Shown here in pieces: positions 23,899 through 33,788 of a DNA stretch of 64,000 bases. The stretch is from Oceanicaulis sp. HLUCCA04 (GTDB lineage Bacteria; Pseudomonadota; Alphaproteobacteria; Caulobacterales; Maricaulaceae): NCBI GenBank assembly GCA_001314625.1, contig LJSH01000004.1:298039-362038 (forward strand), in the 5' to 3' direction. The number at the start of each line of letters is the position of its first letter. Within the stretch, counting starts at the first letter, position 1. The notes beneath the pieces were generated by a model. It worked only from the letters and a program-made list of their open reading frames with translations. It was not told the DNA's origin and did not search any database. The translations under genes were made by a program, and so were the position numbers.

Positions 23899-25995
23899 TT
23901 ACCAGATGCGAACGCGCTCTTCCGGCGGCAGGTAGAGCTCATGCTCTTCGGTTACGCCGAACGCGTCGTACCAGGCATCCAGATTGCGCACGACACCGTT
24001 CACCCGGTACATGCCCGGAGAGTGCGGACCCGTTGCGAGCTGGGCACGCAGCGAGTCGTCGCGGAACAGCGTACGCCAGACCTGCGCCCAGGCCAGGAAG
24101 AAGCGCTGGTCGCCGGTATAGCCGTCAATCACCGGCGCTTCGCCGTTCTCGTAGTGCTCCTCGGCATAGGTGCGCCAGGCCTGGTAGGCCATCTGCATGC
24201 CGCCCAGATCACCGATGTTTTCGCCCAGGGCCACGCGGCCATTGACGCACTCATCAGGGAAGGGACAGAAGCCGTTATACTGCTCGACCAGACGGTCAGA
24301 CCGTTCCACGAAGCGTGAATTGGTCTCCTCGGTCCACCAGTCACGAATGCGGCCTTCGGCGTCGAAGCGGCGGCCATTATCGTCGAAGCCATGGCCGATT
24401 TCGTGGCCGATGACGGCGCCGATGGCACCGTAATTCATGGCCGGGTCTGCATTCATGTCGAAGAACGGTGCCTGCAGGATACCTGCCGGGAACGTGATCT
24501 GGTTCATCAGCGGGTTATAGCTGGCGTTGACGATTTGCGGTGGCCAGCTCCAGAGGCGGCGGTCAACCGGATCGGGGAAGCGGCGCAGCTGCTCGGCCCA
24601 GGCAAAGTCTGACAGGCGCTGGCGATTGCCGAAATAGTCATCGGCGCTGACTTCCAGACCGTCATACTCGTTCCAGATTTCCGGGTAGCCGATGCGCGGC
24701 TCGAACGTGGACAGCTTGGTGAGCGCCTGCTCGCGGGTCTCGGCATCCATCCACTCGAGGCCTTCAAGGCGCTCGCGGAAGCCTTCGGTCAGATTGGCGA
24801 TCAGCTCGTCCATCTGATTGCTGGCCTCGGGCGGATAATGACGCTCGACATAGACCTGTCCGACCGGGTGGCCAAGCGCCCCGTTGACCAGTTGCACGCC
24901 ACGCAATTCGCGGGTGCGCTGCTCCTCGGTTCCGTTGAGCGTGCGGCCATAGAATTCGAAATTGGCGGCATCAAAAGCGGAAGGCAGCCAGGATGCGCGG
25001 CTCGAGATGAAGTGGAAGCTCATCCAGGCTTGCAGAAGGTCGATATCGGTTTCAGCCAGCAGGGCACCGGCATCGGTGATGGCGCTGGGCTGGGCGACGA
25101 CGATCTGGCCTTCGGTCGGCAGTCCGCGTGACTCCACAGCCGCCTGCAGGCCAAGCTCCGGTGACAGCGCATAGAACTCTTCAAGGCTCATCCGGTTATT
25201 GGTCAGCGTGACGTCGCGGGAATCCTCGCGCGTCCAGTGCGCCTCGGCCAGGGCGGTTTCAAGCGCCAGTATCTGGTCGGCGCGCTCAGCGCCATCGGGC
25301 ATGCCCGCCAGGTCAAAAATCTGCGCGATATAGGCCCGGTAGGCGTCCCGGTATTCCGGGAAGCGGCCGGTATCGAGCAGGTAGTAATCGCGGCTCGGCA
25401 GGGCGAGACCCGACTGGCCTGAACGGATGATATAGGCTTCCGGGTTTTCCGGATCCGGACTGACGGAGACCCAGTAGGGCGCGTGATAGTCGCGCTGCGC
25501 CATCAGGGCTGCGATGCCGTCAAAGTCTTCTGCGGCCGCAATCGCATCCAGATAAGGCTGGGCCGGCTCAAGACCGCGGGCCTCGATGGTATCGGCATTC
25601 ATCCAGCTGGCGTAGAGATCGCCGATCATCTGCTCGTTGGAGCCCGGCTCTCCGCCGCGCTCTGCCGCGTCGGTGACGATGGCCTGGACTTGCTGCTCAA
25701 CTTCCAGTCCCAGCATGTCGAACATGCCATAGCGTGCCCGGTCGGACGGAATTTCGGTGGTCTCGGCCCACACGCCATTGGCGTAGGCGAAGAAATCGTC
25801 GCCCGGCGCCACGGAGGTGTCCATACCGGCCGTGTCAAAGCCGAACGTGCCGAAACGCGGCGCCTCAGCGGCTTCACTGGTTTCACTGGTTTCGGCAACG
25901 GCGGCCTCTTCTGCACCGTCGCTACTTGCTGTGCCTTGTGTGTCGCATGCCATGAGCACGGCAATGCAGCACCCTGCGAGCAGGAAATTTCTCAT
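23899..25995 (-). CDS. M13-family zinc metallopeptidase (PepO/neprilysin-like lipoprotein)
   Basis: 698 residues. The N-terminus has a lipoprotein signal with lipobox LMAC at C17, then a Glu/Ala/Ser-rich linker, so it is probably anchored in an envelope membrane and faces the periplasm. The M13 N-terminal domain follows. The catalytic part has NASYNPLMNQITFPAGIL, the zinc site VIGHEIGHGFDDNGRRFD, the third ligand in GENIGDLGG, and a conserved C-terminal W (ends in RVRIW). The enzyme cuts peptides of limited size. Start at 25995 chosen from AAGGGGAG seven bases upstream; the upstream extension has none. A hairpin at 26082 separates it from the RND gene. Confidence 0.94.
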   Translation of the reverse strand: MRNFLLAGCCIAVLMACDTQGTASSDGAEEAAVAETSETSEAAEAPRFGTFGFDTAGMDTSVAPGDDFFAYANGVWAETTEIPSDRARYGMFDMLGLEVEQQVQAIVTDAAERGGEPGSNEQMIGDLYASWMNADTIEARGLEPAQPYLDAIAAAEDFDGIAALMAQRDYHAPYWVSVSPDPENPEAYIIRSGQSGLALPSRDYYLLDTGRFPEYRDAYRAYIAQIFDLAGMPDGAERADQILALETALAEAHWTREDSRDVTLTNNRMSLEEFYALSPELGLQAAVESRGLPTEGQIVVAQPSAITDAGALLAETDIDLLQAWMSFHFISSRASWLPSAFDAANFEFYGRTLNGTEEQRTRELRGVQLVNGALGHPVGQVYVERHYPPEASNQMDELIANLTEGFRERLEGLEWMDAETREQALTKLSTFEPRIGYPEIWNEYDGLEVSADDYFGNRQRLSDFAWAEQLRRFPDPVDRRLWSWPPQIVNASYNPLMNQITFPAGILQAPFFDMNADPAMNYGAIGAVIGHEIGHGFDDNGRRFDAEGRIRDWWTEETNSRFVERSDRLVEQYNGFCPFPDECVNGRVALGENIGDLGGMQMAYQAWRTYAEEHYENGEAPVIDGYTGDQRFFLAWAQVWRTLFRDDSLRAQLATGPHSPGMYRVNGVVRNLDAWYDAFGVTEEHELYLPPEERVRIW

Positions 25996-26081
25996 TTCAG
26001 TCTCCCCTTGCGGAACTCGCCAACCAATGGCGTTCCGTCGATAAACCGGCAGCAAAATTAGGCGCTCCCGGCCAAAATGAC

Positions 26082-26114
26082 CATGACGGGATGCAGCGCC
26101 TGCACCCCGTCATG
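26082..26114 (-). terminator. Long hairpin after the RND operon
   Basis: CATGACGGG (26082-26090) and CCCGTCATG (26106-26114) pair, with an inner TGCAG/CTGCA, giving an almost continuous stem. On the minus strand it follows the RND permease stop by 13 bases and precedes GGTCATTTTGG. The T run is short, but position supports termination between the efflux operon and the peptidase gene. Confidence 0.65.
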
Positions 26115-26126
26115 CCCGATTGCAAA

Positions 26127-29100
26127 TTACTCTGCCGGCTGTTGGCTGTGGCCGATATCGACATCGGTGCCGCTGGTGTCGCCTGCGTATCCCGACCCGA
26201 TGCCCGGACGCTTCTCGCCGGTCCACATCGACAGCACGGTGCGCTTGATGTCCACGCCGATGGCGTAGAGTGCGGGCACCATGAGCAGCGTCAGGAACAG
26301 GGCGAATACAACCGCAAACCCGAGGGAAACAACCATCGGCTTGAGGAACTGGGCCGCCGTCGAGCGCTCGGCCATCATCGGCAGCACGCCGATAAACGTT
26401 GTCACCGAGGTCAGGAGAATCGGCCGGAAGCGCTGCACCCCGCCATCGACGAGCGCCTGGAAGGCACCGACACCGCGTTCACGTAAGCGGTTCACGAAAT
26501 CAACCAGCACCAGATTGTCATTGATGACGATGCCCGCTGCGGCCCCCACCCCGAACATGGAGAACAGGGCGAACGGCACACCCAGCGCCAGGTGTCCGAA
26601 TATCGCGCCGGCGAAGGCAAACGGTATCGCGGTCATGATCAGCAAAGGCTGAGCATAGGAGCGGAAGGCGACCGCCAGCAACACATACATCATGCCGATC
26701 ATGACAAATTGCAGCGTGACGATCTCGCCCATGAACTCCGCTTCGCCTTCGGCCTGGCCGATGGCACCCACCGAGACACCGGGGAAGCGCTCCTGCCAGT
26801 CGGGAATGAACTCTTCCGTGATCTGGCGGCGGATCGCGCGTGCGGCATCGGGATCGGTTACTTCGGCGCTCACCCGCACCGTGCGCTGGCGTTCCCGGCG
26901 CTGAATGCGGTTGATGCCGGGGGCGAATTCCGCTTCTGCAACAGCGGCCAGCGGGATTTCCCTGCCGTCAGGCGTGCGGATGCGCACCTGATTGATGGCG
27001 TCAAGATTCTCTCGCGCATCACGGGGATAGCGCACCATCACCCGGACATCCTCGCCGCCGCGTGGCAGGCGCTGGACTTCCTGGCCATAGAAGGCCTGGC
27101 GCAGCTGCTGGGTCACGTCGACCAGCGTCAGCCCCAGAGCCTGTGCGTCAGGACGCAAGGTCAGACGCAGTTCCTCCGCCGAAGTCTGCAGATTGTCGAC
27201 CACATCATAGGTGGCCGGGAAACCGCGCAACGCCTCTTTCAGATCGTCCGCCGCCGCCCGCAATACGTCGAGATCAGGGTGGTTGATGGCAAAATCTATC
27301 GCCGGTCCGACATCGTTGATGGTCGCATCAAAACGGATTTCCTCCGCATCAGGCACGGGCCCCATTTCTTCGCGAATGCGCTGGGCGATGTCGGCAGACG
27401 CCAAGCGGCCGGGACGGCTTTCGGGCGGTGCCAGACCGATCCAGGCGCGGATCTGGCCCTGTGTGGCGAGCGTGGAGCGGTTGCGGATCACATCGATCTC
27501 GCCGGGATACTCCTCGCGATAGGCGTTCTGCACGACGACCTGGGCGGCTTCGAGCCGTTCGCGGATCTCGTCGGTGCGCTGCCATGGCGTGCCTTCGGCC
27601 AGCTGGATATTCACCTGGATGAGATCGCTTTCAATCTCCGGCATGAAGCGGAACGGCACCCGGCCGGTATTCATCAGCACGATGGACAGCGCAAACAGGC
27701 CGATGAACACCGCAAACGTCGCATAGCGGTGACGGATGGTGACCGCCAGGAACGGGCCGTACACATTGCGCGCGAACCAGACCAGACTGTCGGCAATGCC
27801 CGACTGGAAGCGGATGAACTTGCCGGAAATGCCCTTGGGCTCTTGCGGCTTTATGTGGGCAAGGTGGGCTGGCAGGATCAGGAGCGCCTCAATCAGCGAG
27901 AAGCTCAGCGCAGCGATCACGACCAGCGAGATCTGCCGTGTGAATTGCACTTCCGGACCCGACAGCATCATCCACGGGGCAAAGGCCATCATCGAGGTGA
28001 TGACAGCAAAAATCACCGGTTTGGCGACCATCTGCACGCCGACAACGGCCGCTGTCAGCCCTTCCTCGCCGCGCTCGACCCGGTTGTGGATATTCTCGCC
28101 GACGATGATGGCATCATCAACGATAACGCCGATCACGATCAGGAAGGCGAAAAGTGACAGGAAGTTCAGCGTCACGCCGATCAGCGGGAGCAGCATGAAC
28201 GCACCGGCAAAGGCGGTTGCAATGCCGATCGTCACCCAGAAGGCAACGATTGGGCGCAGGAACAATACCAGCACGATCAGCACCAGGACCAGGCCCAGCA
28301 AGGCGGAACTGCTGATCACTGTGACCTGCGAATTGAACTGGTCGGCGCCGTCCCACCATTCGGAAATCGTTACCGTGGACGGCAGTTCGCGCTGCTTGCG
28401 CTCCATATAGGCGGACAACTCGTTCGATACGTTGATGACGTCGGAATTGCCGACAGACATCAGCGTAATCAGTACCATCGGCTCACCATCGAAGGTCGCC
28501 TCGAAGGGGCGGTCCTCAAGGCCGTCGGTGACAGTGGCGATGTCACGCACACGGATAAGGCCTCCGCCGGGCGTCTGGCGCACGACGATATTGCCGAACT
28601 CTTCGGCGGTGTCGGCCAGCTGACGGGCGGCGACGCGCACATCACCCAGATCGGTGCGCACCGAACCGGCAGACAGGTTCAGCGAGCTTGTTGAAATGGC
28701 CCGCGAAAGCTCGGCAATCGTAATGCCGTAGCGCCGCATATTTTCTTCGGAGATCTCGACCGAGACCTCTTCGGGCAGGCGGGCCTGAATTTCCACCGAC
28801 GCCACTTCGGGAATGGCGGCGCTGATTTCATTGCGGATTTCCCGCGCGATGCGTTGCAGCTCGCGCCGGTCGATATTCCCGTGCAGGGCGATGCCGGCGA
28901 TCTGGCTGCGCGACTGCCACTCTGTCACGCGCGGCTGAAATGCCTCGACGGGAAAATTATTGATGGAATCGACCTGCAATTTCACCGCATCAAGAAATTC
29001 TGCTGGATCGACCGTGCTATTGCCCTCGATATTGACAAAGCCGCTGCCTTCCACAGCGGTCGCCGTGATGCGGCGCACGCCGTCAACGGCGGTCATCGCC

Positions 29101-29336
29101 TCCTCGATACGCAAGATGATCTGCTCTTCAACCTCTTGCGGTGACGCGCCGGGCCAGGCCACCGATACGGTCGCACCGGCAAAGGAGGCCGCCGGGTTCT
29201 CGTCGCGCTGGATCGAGGAATAGCCGATAATCCCGCCAATCAGGGCGATGATCATCAACAGGTTTGCGGCAATCGAGTTGCCGGCCCACCAGGCCAGAAT
29301 GCCGCTATGGGGCTTTTCGTCAGGACGTTCTACCAT
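26127..29336 (-). CDS. RND efflux transporter permease subunit
   Basis: 1069 residues, the normal length for an AcrB-type inner-membrane pump. Twelve helices in two repeats: TM1 near residues 14-38, a large periplasmic loop, the TM2-6 block, and a second loop and helix block. The proton-relay aspartate pair in TM4 is present (VIGVIVDDAIIVGENIHNR), and the N-terminal SVAWPGASPQEVEEQI segment is typical of the family. It exports drugs or other hydrophobic compounds using proton force through the adaptor and outer-membrane channel encoded upstream in the same operon. Last gene of the three; 23 bases after the adaptor gene's end. Substrate cannot be told from sequence. Confidence 0.93.
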   Translation of the reverse strand: MVERPDEKPHSGILAWWAGNSIAANLLMIIALIGGIIGYSSIQRDENPAASFAGATVSVAWPGASPQEVEEQIILRIEEAMTAVDGVRRITATAVEGSGFVNIEGNSTVDPAEFLDAVKLQVDSINNFPVEAFQPRVTEWQSRSQIAGIALHGNIDRRELQRIAREIRNEISAAIPEVASVEIQARLPEEVSVEISEENMRRYGITIAELSRAISTSSLNLSAGSVRTDLGDVRVAARQLADTAEEFGNIVVRQTPGGGLIRVRDIATVTDGLEDRPFEATFDGEPMVLITLMSVGNSDVINVSNELSAYMERKQRELPSTVTISEWWDGADQFNSQVTVISSSALLGLVLVLIVLVLFLRPIVAFWVTIGIATAFAGAFMLLPLIGVTLNFLSLFAFLIVIGVIVDDAIIVGENIHNRVERGEEGLTAAVVGVQMVAKPVIFAVITSMMAFAPWMMLSGPEVQFTRQISLVVIAALSFSLIEALLILPAHLAHIKPQEPKGISGKFIRFQSGIADSLVWFARNVYGPFLAVTIRHRYATFAVFIGLFALSIVLMNTGRVPFRFMPEIESDLIQVNIQLAEGTPWQRTDEIRERLEAAQVVVQNAYREEYPGEIDVIRNRSTLATQGQIRAWIGLAPPESRPGRLASADIAQRIREEMGPVPDAEEIRFDATINDVGPAIDFAINHPDLDVLRAAADDLKEALRGFPATYDVVDNLQTSAEELRLTLRPDAQALGLTLVDVTQQLRQAFYGQEVQRLPRGGEDVRVMVRYPRDARENLDAINQVRIRTPDGREIPLAAVAEAEFAPGINRIQRRERQRTVRVSAEVTDPDAARAIRRQITEEFIPDWQERFPGVSVGAIGQAEGEAEFMGEIVTLQFVMIGMMYVLLAVAFRSYAQPLLIMTAIPFAFAGAIFGHLALGVPFALFSMFGVGAAAGIVINDNLVLVDFVNRLRERGVGAFQALVDGGVQRFRPILLTSVTTFIGVLPMMAERSTAAQFLKPMVVSLGFAVVFALFLTLLMVPALYAIGVDIKRTVLSMWTGEKRPGIGSGYAGDTSGTDVDIGHSQQPAE

Positions 29337-29359
29337 GGTTCAGCTCCCGCGTTTTCTGG

Positions 29360-30640
29360 CTAGCCGGCCTGCGCGACAGGCGCGCTGGCTTCGGTGTCTG
29401 CGGCTTCGGCGTCGGAGTTTGCCGGCGGCGTTTCCATCGTCTCGGTATCGGGGAAAATCGGTTCGCCTTCACTATCTAGTGCGCGAATGCGCATGCCGTC
29501 GGCGGCGCCGCGCAGTGGCGAGGTGACGACAAATTCCCCCGCCTCGACACCGCCGGCAATCACCAGTCGCTCAGGACGGCTTTCAATGATGGAGACCGTG
29601 CGCACGGACAAGGTTCCGTCGGGCATGGCAACCAGCACCTGATCGGCACCACGCAGGGCACTGCGAGGCAGGGTGGTCGCGGTCTCGATGGAGCGGCCCG
29701 GCACGCGCGCTTCCACAAACAGGCCCATGGCCAGCGGCGCGCCAGCCGCCTCGGCCGCAGCGCCGAACGGGTCTTCGACCTCGGCAATGGCGTAGAGGGT
29801 GCGCGTTTGAGGATCAATGGCGCTGTCGGTACGCACGATGCGTCCCTCCCATTCACGCCAAGCGCCGCCCAGATTGGCACTGAGGGTGATTGCCGGGGCA
29901 CTTTCACGATCTGACGCGCGGAAGGCTACCGGTATGCCCGCCCGGCCAAGCTCGGCGTCGGTGAAGGGCAGACGCACCTGCGCAGTATCGGTGGAGAATA
30001 TCTGTCCGATTCGCGTGCCCGGGGTGATGAACTGGCCGATATCGGCCAGCTTTTCGCGCACCCGGCCATTGAATGGCGCGGTGATGCGCGTGCGGTCAAG
30101 CGCCAGACGGGCCTCGCGCAAGGAAGCTTCCGCCCCGGCCAGTTGCGCGCGCGCGTCAGCCAGTTGCGGCTCGCGCAGGGTGAGCGGGGAGGCTTCCCCG
30201 TCGCCAATCGCCTGCCATTCTTCTGCGGCCAGTTCGGCTTCTGCCTGCTCGCGGATCATCGCCTGACGGCGCTGGGTCACCAGCGCCTCGGCGCGGATCA
30301 CCGCGAGGCGGTAGTCCTCGTCCTCCACGCGCACCAGCACATCGCCTTCTTCAAAGAAGCCGCCTTGTGTGAAGTTGGGGTTCACATAGGTGATGCGGCC
30401 TGAAACCTGCGCGACCAGGCCGATTTCCGTCACCGGCGATACCTCGCCTTGCGTGCTGATCATGAGCTGCACAGGGCTCTGCACGGCTTCTGCGACAAAG
30501 ACCGCGACCGGGCGGGGTACGGGTATCTCGCGCTGCGGGCGCGGCTGCGTTGCGCCCAGAACGATGAAAAGGACGATGAAACCGCTGATAATCAGTATCG
30601 GCAGTCCGATAAGCAGAAGGCGTCCGGTTACTTTTGACAT
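29360..30640 (-). CDS. RND efflux periplasmic adaptor (membrane fusion protein)
   Basis: 426 residues. A single N-terminal membrane helix (about 8-30: LLLIGLPILIISGFIVLFIVLG), then the barrel-sandwich hybrid domain halves (GEVSPVTEIGLVAQVSGRITYVNPNFTQGGFFEEGDVLVRVED and ALDRTRITAPFNGRVREKLADIGQFITPGTRIGQI), a coiled-coil hairpin of about 85 residues between them, and beta-barrel and membrane-proximal domains. It joins the RND pump to the outer-membrane channel. Start at 30640 with AAGAGG seven bases upstream. The C-terminus is Ala/Glu/Pro-rich and low in complexity. Confidence 0.92.
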   Translation of the reverse strand: MSKVTGRLLLIGLPILIISGFIVLFIVLGATQPRPQREIPVPRPVAVFVAEAVQSPVQLMISTQGEVSPVTEIGLVAQVSGRITYVNPNFTQGGFFEEGDVLVRVEDEDYRLAVIRAEALVTQRRQAMIREQAEAELAAEEWQAIGDGEASPLTLREPQLADARAQLAGAEASLREARLALDRTRITAPFNGRVREKLADIGQFITPGTRIGQIFSTDTAQVRLPFTDAELGRAGIPVAFRASDRESAPAITLSANLGGAWREWEGRIVRTDSAIDPQTRTLYAIAEVEDPFGAAAEAAGAPLAMGLFVEARVPGRSIETATTLPRSALRGADQVLVAMPDGTLSVRTVSIIESRPERLVIAGGVEAGEFVVTSPLRGAADGMRIRALDSEGEPIFPDTETMETPPANSDAEAADTEASAPVAQAG

Positions 30641-30668
30641 GACCAACCTCTTGAAGCGTGTTCTTTTT

Positions 30669-32039
30669 TTATTCTTGTGACGGTGAAGATGCGGCCGGAA
30701 CGCCGAACGGTCCGGCGATGGCAAGGTGCAGGGCGATACGGTTGTCGATCCGCTCGCGGCGGGCTGAAATCAACTGGCCTTCGGCCTGGATAAGACGGCT
30801 CTGGGCATCAATCAGCTCGAAAATCGTACCCACGCCGCTGGCATACTGGCGTTCCACCAGCTCCAGCGCTGCTTGCGCCTCGGCGCGCGCGGTTTCAAGC
30901 GCGTTGACGCGGTCAGCCAGCAACGCGTCGGCTTCGAGGGCATTTTCCACCTCGCGCAGCGCGTTGAGGCTTGTATCGACATAAGATGCCGCCTGCGCGC
31001 GTGCGAGTGCAGCGGTCCGGTCACGTTCGGCGCGCAGCGCGCCCGCCCGGAATATCGGCGCGGTTATCGACGCGGTCAGGCTTTCGACCAGTGTCGATGC
31101 CGAGAACAGATCCGACAGTTCTGGCGACTGGCCCGAGTAGGAGCCCGACAGCGAGAGCGACGGGTAAAGCGCCTTGCGGGCCGCCTCGGCCGAAAAGCCT
31201 GCTGCAGCGAGCCGGAATTCGGCAGCGACCACGTCGGGGCGCCGGCGGATCAGTTCGCCGGGTGTCCCTGGTGATGGCAGTGCTGTGAGCGTGGGCAGAT
31301 CCGCTCCGGGCGCAATGGCGCCGTCGGGATAATCACCGAGCAGGGTCTGCAGGCCGCGCGATGTCTGCAGCTCGGCGCGCTCGCGAATGGCAAGGGTGGC
31401 CTGTGAGCTGGCCAGCGCAGAACGGGCGGTGCGTACATCTGACGAACGCACCACACCGCGCGTGAAGCGCCGCTCGACGATATCCAGCTGGCGCTGGCGC
31501 GTGGCGACATCGCGTTCAGCCAGCTCGCGTTGAAGGCGGGCCTCGGTCAGGCCAAACCAGGTGCTGGCAACGTTGGCGGCAATGAGCAGCTCTGCGCCGG
31601 CATAGTCGGCTTCGGCTGCCTCGGCATTGAGCGTGCTGGCGCGCGCCAGATTGGAAATGCGGCCCCAGACATCGGCCTGCCAGCTGACATCTACGCCGGT
31701 TGTATACACCTCACCGGCCGGGCGGGTGGTGCCGCTCAGACCGGCATCCACCGAAGGCAGGCGCGGGGCCTGGCCTGCGCGCGCCGATGCTCTGGCGGCT
31801 TCTGTGTTGGCGCGGGCTGCGGCCAGCTGCGGATTGTTGGCGAGTGCTGTGCCGATCAGGTCACCAAGCGCAGGATCACCCAGCGCGGCAACCCAGTCCG
31901 TTTCCTGAGGCGCCACCGTTTCGGGCGCAGCGACATAGCCGCCCGGCAATGCCAGGTCCGGCGCGACGGACAGTTGCGGCGTGCCAGCGCAAGCCACGAC
32001 GAACAGGGAGGAGGAAAGTATGAGGCTATGCCGGAGCAC
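30669..32039 (-). CDS. Outer-membrane efflux lipoprotein (NodT/OprM, TolC superfamily)
   Basis: 456 residues from a GTG start at 32039, chosen because AAGGA lies seven bases upstream and because it gives a compact lipoprotein signal ending in VVAC; an ATG at 32069 would add ten polar residues. The body shows two repeats of the outer-membrane efflux domain with long helices (ANTEAARASARAGQAPRLPSVDAGL; RTARSALASSQATLAIRERAE; NALREVENALEADALLADRVNALETARAEAQAALELVERQYASGVG). It forms the trimeric outer-membrane exit duct. It is the first gene of the efflux operon (channel, adaptor, pump). No TetR/MarR-type regulator is adjacent. Confidence 0.9.
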   Translation of the reverse strand: MLRHSLILSSSLFVVACAGTPQLSVAPDLALPGGYVAAPETVAPQETDWVAALGDPALGDLIGTALANNPQLAAARANTEAARASARAGQAPRLPSVDAGLSGTTRPAGEVYTTGVDVSWQADVWGRISNLARASTLNAEAAEADYAGAELLIAANVASTWFGLTEARLQRELAERDVATRQRQLDIVERRFTRGVVRSSDVRTARSALASSQATLAIRERAELQTSRGLQTLLGDYPDGAIAPGADLPTLTALPSPGTPGELIRRRPDVVAAEFRLAAAGFSAEAARKALYPSLSLSGSYSGQSPELSDLFSASTLVESLTASITAPIFRAGALRAERDRTAALARAQAASYVDTSLNALREVENALEADALLADRVNALETARAEAQAALELVERQYASGVGTIFELIDAQSRLIQAEGQLISARRERIDNRIALHLAIAGPFGVPAASSPSQE

Positions 32040-32069
32040 CCGGTATTCCTTTTTATTGCGAGGGTCCAA

Positions 32070-32229
32070 TTCGAGGGCACCCTACTGGCGACTATGCGAA
32101 TGTCAACAAAAGTTTATCGAAAAACGCTAAAAATATCTCGAATTACAGAAAATTCATATTGGCATTTTCTTGCTGCTTCTCACACGCGACGTGCATTGAG
32201 CCGTCAAAAAGGCGTGCTAAGACCAGAAC
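32070..32229. promoter_or_regulatory. AT-rich divergent promoter region (efflux operon / phoR)
   Basis: This 160-base gap between the channel-gene frame and phoR is clearly richer in A and T than its surroundings, with A-tracts near 32110-32150 and 32145-32165. It must hold the start signals for the efflux operon (minus) and possibly phoR (plus). A TTGACA is readable on the minus strand (32107-32112) but no convincing -10 stands at the right distance. No Pho box was seen here. Confidence 0.5.
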
Positions 32230-33657
32230 ATGGCGAACCCTGCGAATAACAGCTGGACACGCAGAACTCCCGACCGTCCGCGCCGCCGTGATATTGTCAT
32301 CACGGCGCTGCTCGGGCTCGTCGTGCTGTTTGTCCTTCTGGCAAGTGGCACTCTGGACCCTTCAGCGTGGATCGCGGCGTCGCTGGCATTTGCCGCTCTG
32401 GCCTTCATTTATTTCCTGACCGCAGTGACCAGCGTGGCACCTGCGCAGGCCGCGCAGTCAACGGTTGCGCCGCGTCCCAGCGAAGCTGAGTCCGCTACGG
32501 CGATGCTGGAAAAAATCGTTGTTCCGGTCCTGCTGATAGGCCCGGGCGGACGCATTGAGCGTGCAAACCCGGCAGCACGGGCATTTCTGGCGCTGGGCGC
32601 GGAAGGGGGCCTACTTTCCACCTCGCTGCGTCAGCCGCGTGTTCTCGAAGCGGTAAGCGCAGCGCTGCGCGGCGAACCGGGCAGCATTGTGGAGTATGCC
32701 AGCATCGCGCCGATCGAGAGCCATGTGCGCGCCTTCGTAGAGCCCATCCGCATGCCTGTCGCCGGGCCCATGCCCTGGCGGGCAATGCTGGTGCTGGCCG
32801 ATGAAACCTCTTCAAAGCGGGCCGAGCGCATGCGCGCCGACTTTCTGGCCAATGCCAGTCATGAGCTGCGCACGCCACTGGCCTCCCTGTCGGGCTTTAT
32901 CGACACGCTGCGCGGTCCGGCTCGCGACGACGAAGAGGCCCGCGACCGCTTCCTGGGTATCATGCGCGAGCAGACTGACCGGATGCGCCGGCTTATTGAT
33001 GACCTGCTTTCGCTTAGCCGCGTGGAAATGAATGAGCACATGCCCCCCGCCGGGGAGGCGGATTTGTGTGCCATCGTCCGCGATGTGACCGACAGCCTGA
33101 AACCGATGGCCGCCGTGCGCAGTATCACTCTGGATCTGAGCATAACCGGCGATTCCGCCCTCATTACCGGCGACCGCGACCAGATCTACGAGGTGGTCGA
33201 GAACCTGATCGAGAACGCGATCAAATATTCCCCCGACGGTGCGCGCGTACACGTTACCGCCCTGGGCGGCTGCCCCCGCGACGACGCTGAACATCCTGCA
33301 GACCGGATCGCGCCGGAGAGCGCACGGCTGGTGCTGGCCGGTCCGCCTTTTGATGCCCGTCAGCGTTATGGCGTTTTGCGCGTTCGCGACCATGGCGGCG
33401 GCATTGAGCGGCGCTATCTGCCGCGCCTTTCGGAACGCTTTTTCCGCGTTGACGGCCAGAAGAGCGGACCCGCAGCGGGAACGGGGCTTGGGCTGGCCAT
33501 CGTCAAGCACATCATTACCCGCCATCGCGGTGGCTTTGCCGTCGAGAGTGCGCCGGGCTCAGGATCGGTCTTTTCCGTTTTCCTGCCTCAGCCTGCGCTC
33601 CGCCCGGCGCAGACCGTCCAGGCCGAACCGGTGACAGCCGGGGTCGCGACGGAGTAA
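32230..33657 (+). CDS. phoR: Phosphate regulon sensor histidine kinase
   Basis: 475 residues. Two close membrane helices (about 22-40 and 46-66) with almost no periplasmic loop, as in PhoR, which senses through the Pst/PhoU complex. A PAS domain follows (about 88-190), then the H-box with H211 (NASHELRTPLASLSGFI) and an HATPase domain (NLIENAIKYSPDG, VRDHGGGIERRYL, GTGLGLAIVKHI). The assignment rests on this layout and on the downstream pstC-pstA-pstB-phoU-phoB genes on the same strand. It phosphorylates PhoB when phosphate is scarce. A Pho box lies between it and pstC. Confidence 0.92.
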   Translation: MANPANNSWTRRTPDRPRRRDIVITALLGLVVLFVLLASGTLDPSAWIAASLAFAALAFIYFLTAVTSVAPAQAAQSTVAPRPSEAESATAMLEKIVVPVLLIGPGGRIERANPAARAFLALGAEGGLLSTSLRQPRVLEAVSAALRGEPGSIVEYASIAPIESHVRAFVEPIRMPVAGPMPWRAMLVLADETSSKRAERMRADFLANASHELRTPLASLSGFIDTLRGPARDDEEARDRFLGIMREQTDRMRRLIDDLLSLSRVEMNEHMPPAGEADLCAIVRDVTDSLKPMAAVRSITLDLSITGDSALITGDRDQIYEVVENLIENAIKYSPDGARVHVTALGGCPRDDAEHPADRIAPESARLVLAGPPFDARQRYGVLRVRDHGGGIERRYLPRLSERFFRVDGQKSGPAAGTGLGLAIVKHIITRHRGGFAVESAPGSGSVFSVFLPQPALRPAQTVQAEPVTAGVATE

Positions 33658-33688
33658 TCCCCCGGCGGGGCTGCCCATCGTCGCAAAA

Positions 33689-33706
33689 CTGTAATGTAAA
33701 CGTCAT
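33689..33706 (+). promoter_or_regulatory. Pho box (PhoB-binding site)
   Basis: CTGTAAT (33689-33695), GTAA, ACGTCAT (33700-33706) matches the PhoB consensus CTGTCAT-N4-CTGTCAT closely, with the second half starting in A rather than CT. It lies 83 bases before pstC, so the pst-phoU-phoB genes should be induced by phosphate starvation independently of phoR. Confidence 0.75.
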
Positions 33707-33788
33707 ATTTGGGTGACCGATCAGCGCCAGTTTGCGCCGCTAACCGTCGGTTAGATATTGGAAGACTGTCCGCCGGACGAGGTCATTG

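Noticed and set aside
26592-28157. 521-codon open frame on the plus strand within the RND pump gene
   Set aside because: The composition (His/Asp/Arg-rich, no motif) is that of a complement shadow of the pump gene.
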